A DNA stretch of 64,000 nucleotides, from NCBI GenBank assembly GCA_965263365.1, contig OZ253672.1, positions 558,001-622,000 of the forward strand, given 5' to 3'. Shown here piece by piece: positions 46,183 through 54,712 of the stretch (positions are counted from its first letter, which is position 1; every line of letters starts with the position of its first letter). The DNA comes from CANMUM01 sp965263365. Its GTDB lineage: Bacteria; Pseudomonadota; Alphaproteobacteria; Rhodobacterales; Rhodobacteraceae. The notes beneath the pieces were generated by a model, which was not told where the DNA came from, did no database searches, and worked only from the letters and a program-made list of their open reading frames with translations. The translations under genes and the position numbers were made by a program.

Positions 46183-47479
46183 AACACGTCTAAGTCGGCT
46201 ACGAAAATCGACCATTTTTCGACTGTCTTTGATCTTGATAAGTGTATTTGCCTTAGCACTCATTATTACCGTTACTTATGCAAATTCAACCTTTGCCAAC
46301 CAGCTTCGCGCTCAAGCGGTAAGCGAACTCGCCCAACGCGCAAATGGGTGGAGCGCTTCAGACCGACCCGTCAAAAATGAGCAGACAATAATACAGCTGT
46401 TAAGAAATCCGCAAAAACTACCCAAGAACTTTTTGAATGATCTTAAAAAACATGATTGGGCGAGTTTCATCGCTGAAGATGATCTGGTCCAAGAGATTTT
46501 CAACATTTACGCGCAACATATTGTGTTTTTGCATGAGTTTGAAAACGGGCAGATTTTGTGGGTTTCAAAGTCCTTTGAGGAGAGCGAAGATAGTATTGAA
46601 TTGCTTGGCGGAATATTATGGAGTGCGGCTATTATTTCACTTTTGCTAACGTTTGCGATTGGCATATTTGCGACCTTAATTTTTCAACGACGGTTATTGC
46701 GGGTTAGCCAAACGTTAAATTCCATCGCGCTGGGTCAATTAAGTGCGCGAACAAATCTTAAAGACAGTAAAGATGATATCGGGCAGTTGGCGCAGCAGGT
46801 CGATATTACTGCACAAAAGCTAGAGCAATTGCTCTCACAAGCACGGAATCTGGGCGCCAATATAGCGCATGATTTACGCACGCCCCTCGCACGATTGCGT
46901 GCACGACTTGAGCGTTTGGAGGCAAAGGAAAATGATGCGGTTGATGATGCCATTCGCGAAGTTGATGACTTGTCACAAATTTTATCTACGATTCTCAGGG
47001 TCGCGCGTATAGAAGCCTCTCACAACAATGATCACTTTGAGTTTCTGAGCGCGAAAGATTTGATGCATTCAATCGCAGAAATTTATGAGCCAGTTGTTGA
47101 GGATGCGGGAAGAATTTTGAGCATTGATAGCAAGAGCGAACGCAGATTCAATTGCGACCGCAAAATGATGGTTCAAGCGCTTGCTAATCTTATTCAGAAC
47201 GCGATTGCTTATGGCGGCGAACACATCGACCTTTTTTCGCGCGAAGTTGGGAGTGTCTTTGAAATTGGTGTTCGTGACGATGGTGAGGGGGTGCCCGAGG
47301 GTGCTCTTGAAGAAATTGTGAAGCCAATGGTTCGATTAGATAGCGCACGCTCGAGTGACGGCTACGGCCTAGGTCTTTCAATGGTGAAGGCAATTGCAGA
47401 ACGCCACCAAGCGGCATTAGCTTTTGCACGTCCCCAAAAAGGAGGCTTTGAGGCCTTTTTTAAGTTTACAAATATGTAA
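46166..47479 (+). CDS. Sensor histidine kinase
   Basis: A 437-residue inner-membrane kinase, partner of the preceding regulator. Transmembrane helix 1 is about residues 15-37, a periplasmic domain of about 110 residues follows, and transmembrane helix 2 lies near 150-172. A HAMP linker (RRLLRVSQTLNSIALGQLSAR) comes next. The phospho-acceptor His is in GANIAHDLRTPLARLRARLE (about residue 233), followed by the N box NLIQNAIAYGG, G1 box RDDGEGVP and G2 box GYGLGLSMV. The ligand is unknown; similar kinases near PepSY genes respond to envelope or metal stress. Confidence 0.93.
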   Translation: MFLAIKTRLSRLRKSTIFRLSLILISVFALALIITVTYANSTFANQLRAQAVSELAQRANGWSASDRPVKNEQTIIQLLRNPQKLPKNFLNDLKKHDWASFIAEDDLVQEIFNIYAQHIVFLHEFENGQILWVSKSFEESEDSIELLGGILWSAAIISLLLTFAIGIFATLIFQRRLLRVSQTLNSIALGQLSARTNLKDSKDDIGQLAQQVDITAQKLEQLLSQARNLGANIAHDLRTPLARLRARLERLEAKENDAVDDAIREVDDLSQILSTILRVARIEASHNNDHFEFLSAKDLMHSIAEIYEPVVEDAGRILSIDSKSERRFNCDRKMMVQALANLIQNAIAYGGEHIDLFSREVGSVFEIGVRDDGEGVPEGALEEIVKPMVRLDSARSSDGYGLGLSMVKAIAERHQAALAFARPQKGGFEAFFKFTNM

Positions 47480-47546
47480 AGTGGCTGCAAAGCCAAATTA
47501 AAGTGAAGTGTCTAAATATTGTGTATAAGCAAATTGGAGACTAAAA

Positions 47547-47747
47547 ATGAAAAACCTTATGAATAAAACGAAAGAAATCGCGTTTTACGCTGTGAGTGCA
47601 TTGGGACTTGTTGTTATGGCCGGAATGGGGCTCGTATTAATGTCCGTTTTCGCGGGGATTGGTGTGATCGCGATTGGCGTGGGTGCGCTCGTGTTAATGC
47701 TTCAAAAAAGAGAAGCTGATCCGCAAGCGTCTACGGTTCAAGCCTAA
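47547..47747 (+). CDS. Small membrane protein of unknown function
   Basis: A 66-residue protein. A charged N-terminus is followed by a long hydrophobic, Gly- and Val-rich stretch (about residues 12-50) that could form two transmembrane helices or one re-entrant pair; the C-terminus KREADPQASTVQA is polar. I do not recognise a family. TTGGAG lies 8 bases before the ATG. It comes 67 bases after the histidine kinase gene, on the same strand, and may belong to that system. Confidence 0.7.
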   Translation: MKNLMNKTKEIAFYAVSALGLVVMAGMGLVLMSVFAGIGVIAIGVGALVLMLQKREADPQASTVQA

Positions 47748-47832
47748 CAAAATGGGGTGGAGATGTTGTCTTCACCCTTGCACTCTCCCTTAAAAAACGT
47801 GTATGCGTCGCTAGGAAAATAAGGACAAAATC

Positions 47833-49608
47833 ATGCACGCATATCGCACACATAATTGTAATACACTAAATGCCTCAAACGTTGGTGAAAAAGTTCGCTT
47901 AGCCGGTTGGGTGCATCGTGTGCGTGATCACGGTGGCGTGTTGTTTATCGACCTTCGTGATCACTACGGAATTACACAAGTGATTGCAGATGGCGATAGT
48001 CCTGTTTTTTCGGAGCTTGAGAAAGTGCGCTCCGAATGGTGTATCCGTGTTGATGGTGAGGTTTTGGCGCGCGATGAAGCATTGATCAACCCTAAGCTTC
48101 CCACTGGCGAAGTCGAAATATTTGTGCGTGATCTTGAAGTTTTGGGAGCGGCAGATGAGCTTCCTTTGCAAGTCTTTGGCGATCAAGAATATCCCGAAGA
48201 AACCCGTTTGAAGTACCGCTTTTTGGATTTGCGTCGAGAGAAAATGCAAGACAACATGACATTGCGTTCAGAAGTCATTGCTTCGATGAGAAAGCGTATG
48301 TGGGCGCAAGAATTTAAAGAGTTCCAAACCCCGATTATAACGGCCTCAAGTCCTGAAGGTGCGCGCGATTTTCTTGTGCCATCGCGGCTTCATCCGGGTA
48401 AATTTTATGCTCTTCCTCAAGCGCCGCAGCAGTTTAAGCAACTTCTTATGGTTTCTGGGTTTGATAAATATTTTCAAATCGCGCCGTGTTTTCGCGACGA
48501 AGATCCTCGCGCGGATCGTTCGCCAACAGATTTTTATCAGCTTGATCTCGAAATGAGCTTTGTGACACAACAAGATGTTTTCGATACGATTCAACCTGTT
48601 TTGCAGGGTGTTTTTGAAGAATTCGGTAATGGCCGGAAGGTCGATAGTGAGTGGCCGCAAATTTCTTATCGTGAAGCGGCACTTTGGTATGGAACCGACA
48701 AGCCAGATTTACGCAACCCAATTAAAATGCAAGTTGTTTCAGAGCATTTTAAAGGTTCGGGGTTTGTAATCTTTGCGAATCTGCTTGAGCAAGAGGGAAC
48801 TGAAATTCGCGCCATTCCTGCGCCTAAAGGGGGATCGCGTAAGTTCTGTGACCGTATGAATAAGTTTGCACAGGAGCAAGGTTTGCCAGGGATGGGCTAT
48901 ATTTTCTGGCGTGATCAGGGCGAAGGTATAGAGGCGGCGGGGCCTTTGGCAAAAAATATTGGTCCCGAACGCACAGAGGCGATCCGAAAGCAGCTTGATC
49001 TTGGTGTCGGTGATGCAGCCTTTTTTCTCGGGGGTAAGCCAAAGGCATTTGAAGCTGTTGCCGGTAAAGCGCGCGTTGTGATTGGTGAGGAGCTTGGTTT
49101 GACCGATCAAGATCGCTTCGCGTTTGCTTGGATTGTTGATTTTCCGATCTATGAAAAAGATGAAGAAAGCGGCAAGATTGATTTCGAACACAACCCGTTC
49201 TCGATGCCTCAAGGCGGAATGGACGCGCTCAACGGCGATCCGTTAGAGGTGTTGGGCTACCAATATGATTTGGCGTGTAATGGCTATGAGCTGGTTTCGG
49301 GCGCAATCCGAAACCATCGTCCTGAAATTATGTTTAAGGCATTTGAAATTGCGGGCTACGGCGAAGACGAGGTGCGTAAACGTTTTGGTGGGATGGTGAA
49401 AGCGTTCCAATATGGTGCACCTCCTCACGGTGGTTGTGCGGCAGGGATCGACCGCATTGTGATGCTTTTGGCTGATGAAAGCAATATTCGTGAAGTGATG
49501 TTGTTCCCTATGAACCAACGCGCGGAAGACTTGATGATGAATGCACCTTCTCAGCCAGAATCTGATCAAATGATGGAGCTTGGACTTCGGGTTATCCTAC
49601 AGGAATAG
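47833..49608 (+). CDS. aspS: Aspartate-tRNA ligase
   Basis: A 591-residue class II aminoacyl-tRNA synthetase. An N-terminal OB-fold anticodon-binding domain (VRLAGWVHRVRDHGGVLFIDLRD) is followed by motif 2 FRDEDPRADRSPTDFYQLDLEMSF (about residue 217), the bacterial GAD insert in the middle, and motif 3 GGCAAGIDRIVMLLADESNIREVMLFP. In alphaproteobacteria the enzyme is often non-discriminating (Asp/Asn-tRNA). Length and motifs are complete. Confidence 0.97.
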   Translation: MHAYRTHNCNTLNASNVGEKVRLAGWVHRVRDHGGVLFIDLRDHYGITQVIADGDSPVFSELEKVRSEWCIRVDGEVLARDEALINPKLPTGEVEIFVRDLEVLGAADELPLQVFGDQEYPEETRLKYRFLDLRREKMQDNMTLRSEVIASMRKRMWAQEFKEFQTPIITASSPEGARDFLVPSRLHPGKFYALPQAPQQFKQLLMVSGFDKYFQIAPCFRDEDPRADRSPTDFYQLDLEMSFVTQQDVFDTIQPVLQGVFEEFGNGRKVDSEWPQISYREAALWYGTDKPDLRNPIKMQVVSEHFKGSGFVIFANLLEQEGTEIRAIPAPKGGSRKFCDRMNKFAQEQGLPGMGYIFWRDQGEGIEAAGPLAKNIGPERTEAIRKQLDLGVGDAAFFLGGKPKAFEAVAGKARVVIGEELGLTDQDRFAFAWIVDFPIYEKDEESGKIDFEHNPFSMPQGGMDALNGDPLEVLGYQYDLACNGYELVSGAIRNHRPEIMFKAFEIAGYGEDEVRKRFGGMVKAFQYGAPPHGGCAAGIDRIVMLLADESNIREVMLFPMNQRAEDLMMNAPSQPESDQMMELGLRVILQE

Positions 49609-49852
49609 CTGTTAAGTTTGCTGTTTAGCGTCGCGGCCGTGATTGCTTGATTGCAGCGGCTTTCGCTAAGCTATGCTCATCAAATGAAGTGATCCACCAA
49701 GTCCAATTTACAAAATCAGTTCTCCCGACCCTTAATTTTAACACATTGTTCTGTGCGGTCATTGCACGTTACTCAAGTCTACAATTTTTGGATTGGCGCC
49801 AAGGTGAAGCCAAGAGCTTTCAAAGCCGTGCTTGATCATGTAAGATTTGCTG

Positions 49853-50356
49853 ATGAACCAACTCGCTTATTTTCATGCAAGCGCTGAACACGGATTGAAC
49901 CGTGTTGAGCATCTTCTTAAACTTATTGAGAACGCCAAAGACGCTGATGATCTTTTGAAATCTCGCTTCGCCCCGGACATGTTTACCCTTGCCGAGCAAT
50001 TATCCGTCGCGATCGGCATGACCTTACGCGGCGCTTATCCTTTGGCTGGGCGAGATGCGCCCGATTTAGGAATCATGGAAAGCGTAGAAAAGTGTCGCGA
50101 TGGTATTGCGAAGGCACGCGCAGGATTAGAAGAAACAAAAAGGATGTCACCGATTTCTCAGCCCATCAAAGCCAAGGCGGGCGAGGCCAGCCCGAAGCTC
50201 TTGCCTGAGGCTTATGTTCATCAATTCGTGCTGCCGAATCTTTGGTTTCATGTCTCTATGGCATACGCAATTATGCGTGCCGAAGGACTTGAGGTCAGCA
50301 AGGGAGATTTCGATGGCGTACATTATTACCCTCGGGGTTTTGCATTTGAAAATTGA
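49853..50356 (+). CDS. DUF1993 family protein
   Basis: A 167-residue soluble helical protein of the DUF1993 family (DinB-like four-helix fold), function unknown. Recognisable parts are NRVEHLLKLIENAKDADDLLKSRFAPDMFTLAEQL, and the C-terminal VHQFVLPNLWFHVSMAYAIMRAEG with the His-rich segment and KGDFDGVHYYP. I use the ATG at 49853, which is two codons inside a TTG-led frame. The broken alcohol dehydrogenase follows after 47 bases. The 240 bases between aspS and this gene hold nothing convincing. Confidence 0.85.
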   Translation: MNQLAYFHASAEHGLNRVEHLLKLIENAKDADDLLKSRFAPDMFTLAEQLSVAIGMTLRGAYPLAGRDAPDLGIMESVEKCRDGIAKARAGLEETKRMSPISQPIKAKAGEASPKLLPEAYVHQFVLPNLWFHVSMAYAIMRAEGLEVSKGDFDGVHYYPRGFAFEN

Positions 50357-50403
50357 ACCAAGCGTCCGCTTATGGTGAACTGCCCCAAAACGAGATTATA
50401 AAA

Positions 50404-51438
50404 ATGAAAGCGGTGCTTTTCGAGAAATTTGCACAAGCCTCCAAAATTGTTCGCATTGACTACCCGAAACCTGATCGAAATGGCGTGGTGATTAAAGTGG
50501 AAGCCACAGGCGTTTGTCGTTCGGATTGGCACGGATGGATGGGGCATGACAGTGATATTGATCTGCCCCATGTGCCGAGTCATGAATTTGCAGGTGTCAT
50601 TGCAGAAGTGGGCCAAAATGTGATCAAGTGGAAGCAAGGTGACCGTGTGACTATCCCATTCATTGCGTCTTGTGGTTCTTATGAACAATGCCACGCGGGG
50701 CACCAGCAGGTTTGCGACCGCCAAGGGCAGCCTGGCTTTACGCATTGGGGTTCGTTTGCGGAATATGTGGCGGTGTTCAAAACGCCGATTTGAATTTTGT
50801 CGCCTTACCCGAAAATATGGATTTTGCGACCGCGGCCGGTTTGGGCTGCCATTTCGCGAGGTCTTTTCGTGCGGTGGTGGACCAAGCGCGAGCAAGCGCA
50901 GGTCAATGGGTAGGGGGTTCATAGCTGCGGCGGAGTTGGGCTTTCGGCGATCATGATCGCCAACGCGCCAGGATGCAAAATGATCGCGGTTGATTTTGAT
51001 GATGAGAAATTGAAGTTCGCGCGCCAACTTGTGGCAGAAAAAACTCTGAATGGGTGCAAAGTCGCGGATATTCCAGAAGCCATAATGGACATCAGCAAAG
51101 GTGGCGCGCAGGCTTCACTCGATGCGCTAGGTGCGCAAATTACTTGTCATAATTCGATCATGTGCTTACGACCTCGTGGTAAGCATATTCAAGTCGGATT
51201 GATGCTAGGTGACCATGCCGCACCTCAACTTTCAATGTCGAGGGTGATAGCGAAGAAACTAGAAATTCTTGGCTCTCACGGCATGCAAGCCCATCGTTAC
51301 GGCGCCATGCTCGATATGATCGCATCGGGTAAAATAAATCCGCAGCTTCTTGTTGGTGAGAAAATGAGTTTAGACGACGCGCCTGCAGTGTTGATGAATA
51401 TGAATAAGTTTCCGTCGGTCGTGATCACGAGATTTTAG
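50404..51438 (+). pseudogene. Zinc-dependent alcohol dehydrogenase, two frameshifts
   Basis: A medium-chain, GroES/Rossmann zinc dehydrogenase, about 344 residues when repaired. The catalytic-zinc Cys and His appear as GVCRSDWHGW and SHEFAGVIAEVG. The frame breaks after AEYVAVFK: one A is missing from the run at 50779-50782, and the in-frame stop is at 50791. A second indel, one extra G in the run at 50913-50917, restores the frame and the rest (LSAIMIANAPGCKMIAVDFDDEK to SVVITRF) is intact. The structural zinc site reads CGSYEQC instead of CGxCxxC, so one ligand Cys is Tyr. It is either decaying or affected by homopolymer read errors. Confidence 0.87.
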
Positions 51439-51449
51439 TGCCGTAGGCC

Positions 51450-52109
51450 TTAACACAAAATCATGCGCCCTTTGACTGTCCAAGCCAATGCAAATGCCCA
51501 AATCATCAGCCATTCAAGCCACAAAACCGGCGCAGCGAAGACGTGTGTTGGGCATGATTTATCGCCGAGTAAGAACACAATCGCAGCTATACCCATCGCG
51601 CCAAAAATTATATAACCGCATAATCGGTAAATTGCGATGCGCTTTGTTGTTATTGGACTGTTGTCGTGATCTTTTTCTTGGGTGAAGTAAAACAAGCAAA
51701 AAAGACCTAGGCAAAAGAAGCTGATGATCGCTGAAATCACGTGAACCCATTCCATCAGTTTCGCCGCTGGTGTCGCGGCGTCCATTCCGCAAAGAAGTGT
51801 ATCGCAGGTGGCGACCAAAATGAGCGACGTAGCCGCGATATTTGCGAGCTGATGATCGCTCAGGGGGATAGGCCCGTGATTTTCCGGGTAACCTTTATAG
51901 GTGAAAAAAAGCGCGCCGAGCGCAAAAATCATCCCAATAAAAACATTGCCAAAGCTTCCATGAACATATTGACTGATGGTCGGGTAAAAGCGTGGATTGC
52001 TTCCCAAAAAATACTCTCCGAACACCAGAAAAACTGGCAACGTAAAAGCTGTCATGGCAATGAGCTTTTGTACGGATTTAACATCAATGAGCTGTGCGTA
52101 TTGTTTCAT
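51450..52109 (-). CDS. DUF998-like membrane protein
   Basis: A 219-residue protein with six to seven predicted transmembrane helices. The motif PTISQYVHGSFGNVFIGMIFALGALFF (about residues 42-70) and the following CD/TLLCG and HVISAI segments resemble DUF998/YwaF-type membrane proteins of unknown function. It converges on the alcohol dehydrogenase remnant (11 bases between stops) and is divergent from pncA. I prefer the ATG at 52109; the upstream ten residues (ISFAYRDKK) look non-native. Confidence 0.8.
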   Translation of the reverse strand: MKQYAQLIDVKSVQKLIAMTAFTLPVFLVFGEYFLGSNPRFYPTISQYVHGSFGNVFIGMIFALGALFFTYKGYPENHGPIPLSDHQLANIAATSLILVATCDTLLCGMDAATPAAKLMEWVHVISAIISFFCLGLFCLFYFTQEKDHDNSPITTKRIAIYRLCGYIIFGAMGIAAIVFLLGDKSCPTHVFAAPVLWLEWLMIWAFALAWTVKGRMILC

Positions 52110-52242
52110 TTTTTTGTCTCTGTAAGCAAAGGATATCATAATTTTCTTATTCGCGCAAAAGTTGCAGTTAATCGTTACCTGCTTGTCGGCAGGCGTCGCT
52201 ATGGTTATGTTGATTCAGAAATTATAGCCAAAAGGAATCTTC

Positions 52243-52836
52243 ATGCGTGCGCTCGTTGTGATTGATGTTCAAAATGACTTTTGCCCAGGCGGCGCGTTGG
52301 CAGTTAAGGGCGGTGATGAAATCGTTGGGCAGATCAACGCCTCTATGCGAAATTATGATGCTGTGATATTAACGCAAGACTGGCATCCGCGCGATCACGT
52401 AAGCTTCGCAGACAACGCAAAGCAAGAGCCATTTTCTACGATTGAATTGGCTTACGGAACTCAGGTGCTTTGGCCGCGGCATTGTGTTGAAGGAAGTGAG
52501 GGGGCAAATTTTCACCCACTCCTTGATAGCCGTTCGGCGGACTCAATTATACGAAAAGGGTTTAGGAAAGATGTCGATAGTTATTCTGCTTTTTTTGAAA
52601 ATGATAAAAAAACCGCTACCGGGCTAGAAGGTTATCTACGAAGCCGTGGGATTCGTGAATTGGATTTTGTAGGACTTGCAACCGATTTTTGTGTGGCTTG
52701 GTCAGCGATTGATGGCGTAAATTTGGGATTTGAATGCCGTATCTTACAAAATTTAACGCGGGCGATTGACTTAGATAATTCGCTAGAACAGGCGCTTTCA
52801 GAATGTCGGGTTGCGGGCGTGGGTATCTTACCGTAA
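52243..52836 (+). CDS. pncA: Nicotinamidase
   Basis: A 197-residue amidohydrolase converting nicotinamide to nicotinate in NAD salvage. Catalytic Asp in DVQNDFCPGGALAV (residues 7-20), metal ligands in LTQDWHPRDHVSF, Lys in RKGFRKDVDSYSAF and the nucleophile Cys in LATDFCVAWSAID (about residues 144-156). GGAATC is the closest match to a ribosome-binding site. The product feeds PncB, encoded just downstream, and the two stand in one operon. Confidence 0.95.
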   Translation: MRALVVIDVQNDFCPGGALAVKGGDEIVGQINASMRNYDAVILTQDWHPRDHVSFADNAKQEPFSTIELAYGTQVLWPRHCVEGSEGANFHPLLDSRSADSIIRKGFRKDVDSYSAFFENDKKTATGLEGYLRSRGIRELDFVGLATDFCVAWSAIDGVNLGFECRILQNLTRAIDLDNSLEQALSECRVAGVGILP

Positions 52837-52848
52837 GGAGATATTTAG

Positions 52849-52896
52849 ATGGAACCAAAAGGTTTGCAAACACAAATTATGGGATCGATTTTATGA
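52849..52896 (+). CDS. Candidate 15-residue leader peptide ahead of pncB
   Basis: AAGGAG (52835-52840) sits 8 bases in front of an ATG that opens a 15-codon frame (MEPKGLQTQIMGSIL). Its stop TGA (52894-52896) overlaps the pncB start ATG (52893-52895) as ATGA. pncB has no strong ribosome-binding site of its own, so ribosomes leaving this short frame could reinitiate at pncB. The peptide has no recognised homologue and may be only a coupling device. Confidence 0.5.
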   Translation: MEPKGLQTQIMGSIL

Positions 52897-54182
52897 TTGA
52901 TATTGCCAAACGTGTCCATGATCATCAATGGAAGATTGATCCAATTGTAAGGTCTTTATTGGATACCGATTTTTATAAGCTTTTGATGGTGCAGCTCATT
53001 CATAAACGCCATGATCATGTTCAAGTAAAATTTGCCTTGCAAAATCGAACAACGTCAGAGCGTTTGGCCGACGCAATATCAGAAAAAGATTTGCGGGCGC
53101 AACTTGACCATGCACGCGAATTGCGCTTGTCTCGTGGTGAAATCACTTGGCTTCGGGGCAATACGTTTTATGGCAAGCAGCGTATGTTTTCGCCTCAATT
53201 TATTGATTGGTTTGAAAAATTCTCTCTTCCACAATACGACTTGTCGGTGAAAGACGGACAGTATGAGTTTGAAGTCGAAGGGCCCTGGCATGAAACGATG
53301 ATGTGGGAGATGCATGTCTTGTCAATTGTTGCCGAACTTCGGTCGCGTTCGGTTTTGGATCAAATGCAAAAATTTGATCTACAGGTGCTTTATGCACGTG
53401 CAACTTCGCGCCTCTGGGAGAAAATTGAGCGGTTGAGAAAACTGGAGGGACTCTCAATAGCGGATTTTGGAACTCGCAGGCGCCACAGTTTTCTCTGGCA
53501 GGATTGGTGCGTGCAAGCCATGATTGAGGGCTTGGGCGAGAAATTTTTAGGAACCTCAAATTGCCTTTTGGCTTTACGTCACGAAGTTGAGGCAATTGGT
53601 ACGAATGCTCATGAATTGCCAATGGTTTATGCAGCAATGGCAAAAGATGATGACGCGTTGGCTAATGCGCCATATGAAGTTCTTGATCATTGGATGCAAG
53701 ACTATGACGGGAATTTACGCATAATCTTGCCCGATACTTATGGCACTGAAAGCTTTTTGAAGAGTGCGCCTAAATGGCTTGCGGATTGGACAGGTATGCG
53801 CATTGATAGCGGTGATCCGGTTAAGGGCGCCGAGCTGGCAATTGAGTGGTGGCGCGCCAATGGTCAGGATCCTCGCGAAAAACTCATTATTTTTTCAGAT
53901 GGTTTGGATGTCGAGGAAATAGAGCGTTTGCATGGTTTATTTTCGTCAAGGGTTCGACTTGGATTTGGTTGGGGTACACTGCTTACCAGTGATTTTCGTG
54001 GTTTGCGCGGCTCAGCTTTCCAACCTGTTTCTTTGGTTTGCAAGGCGCGAAGCGTCAATGGACGCTCTACGGTCAAGTTATCTGATAATGTGAACAAAGC
54101 CATGGGTTCTGAGCGCGAAATTGAGAGGTATAAGCGCGTATTTGGCACTGGCACGCAATCCGATGCAGCTGTGCTTGTTTAA
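52893..54182 (+). CDS. pncB: Nicotinate phosphoribosyltransferase
   Basis: A 429-residue enzyme that joins nicotinate and PRPP, with ATP hydrolysis, in the Preiss-Handler NAD salvage pathway. IDPIVRSLLDTDFYKLLMVQLIHKRH opens it, and the PRPP-loop region FGTRRRHSFLWQDW, with GTSNCLLALRHEVEAIGTNAHELPM and MRIDSGDPVKGAELAIEWW, matches the bacterial PncB family. I set the start at 52893, the first position where family similarity begins and which couples to the short upstream frame. It forms an operon with pncA. Confidence 0.95.
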   Translation: MIDIAKRVHDHQWKIDPIVRSLLDTDFYKLLMVQLIHKRHDHVQVKFALQNRTTSERLADAISEKDLRAQLDHARELRLSRGEITWLRGNTFYGKQRMFSPQFIDWFEKFSLPQYDLSVKDGQYEFEVEGPWHETMMWEMHVLSIVAELRSRSVLDQMQKFDLQVLYARATSRLWEKIERLRKLEGLSIADFGTRRRHSFLWQDWCVQAMIEGLGEKFLGTSNCLLALRHEVEAIGTNAHELPMVYAAMAKDDDALANAPYEVLDHWMQDYDGNLRIILPDTYGTESFLKSAPKWLADWTGMRIDSGDPVKGAELAIEWWRANGQDPREKLIIFSDGLDVEEIERLHGLFSSRVRLGFGWGTLLTSDFRGLRGSAFQPVSLVCKARSVNGRSTVKLSDNVNKAMGSEREIERYKRVFGTGTQSDAAVLV

Positions 54183-54187
54183 GAAAG

Positions 54188-54523
54188 ATGGTCGATATGG
54201 AAATTTATACATTACTGGTTGAAGTCGGTCGAATAGAAGGTGATGATTTGCCAGATCAAGCCACTGGCGCGGCGTTTCTACTATTTGCGCCTAATAAAGA
54301 GGAGCGATTGGCTGTGAGTGACACGGTGCAGCTTCTTCGGGATGCCGGTTTAAATCCATTGGAAGTCACGAATTATGGCACAATTGATCAACGACAGTCT
54401 GACGGCCACGCCTTTTCGGAGGCAGAACAAAAGCTACTCGAAGAAGTTGCTGAAAGTGGCGCGACAATCATTATCGACAAAACCGTATTTTACGACGAAG
54501 ATGATGATGGGAAACGCCACTAA
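54188..54523 (+). CDS. Unrecognised small protein after pncB
   Basis: A 111-residue soluble, acidic protein that I do not recognise. The start IYTLLVEVGRIEGDDLPDQATGAAFLLFAP and the middle EERLAVSDTVQLLRDAGLNPLEVTNYGT read like a small alpha/beta fold. The end is very acidic (FYDEDDDGKRH). It follows pncB by 5 bases on the same strand, so it is probably cotranscribed with the NAD salvage genes. An alternative start is the ATG three codons later. Confidence 0.75.
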   Translation: MVDMEIYTLLVEVGRIEGDDLPDQATGAAFLLFAPNKEERLAVSDTVQLLRDAGLNPLEVTNYGTIDQRQSDGHAFSEAEQKLLEEVAESGATIIIDKTVFYDEDDDGKRH

Positions 54524-54712
54524 TTTATGAGATATGCCGTCGACACTCTTTTAGAGATGAAATCAATTCAATGGCGCGTTTTCTTTGCAAAATCAAATTT
54601 ATTCAACGTGTAGCTGATATCGATCAGACACATGCTTTCATCGACAGCACAAATAGGTAGTCAGAAAAGCTAAGTTTCGCAACTGGAATTCGCTTATCAA
54701 CAAACTATGTTC

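Noticed and set aside
47756..47780. Ten-base-pair imperfect hairpin before aspS
   Set aside because: No T run follows and it contains two G-T pairs; probably incidental.
49647..49835. 62-codon frame between aspS and the DUF1993 gene
   Set aside because: No ribosome-binding site and composition unlike a protein; the surrounding gap looks non-coding.
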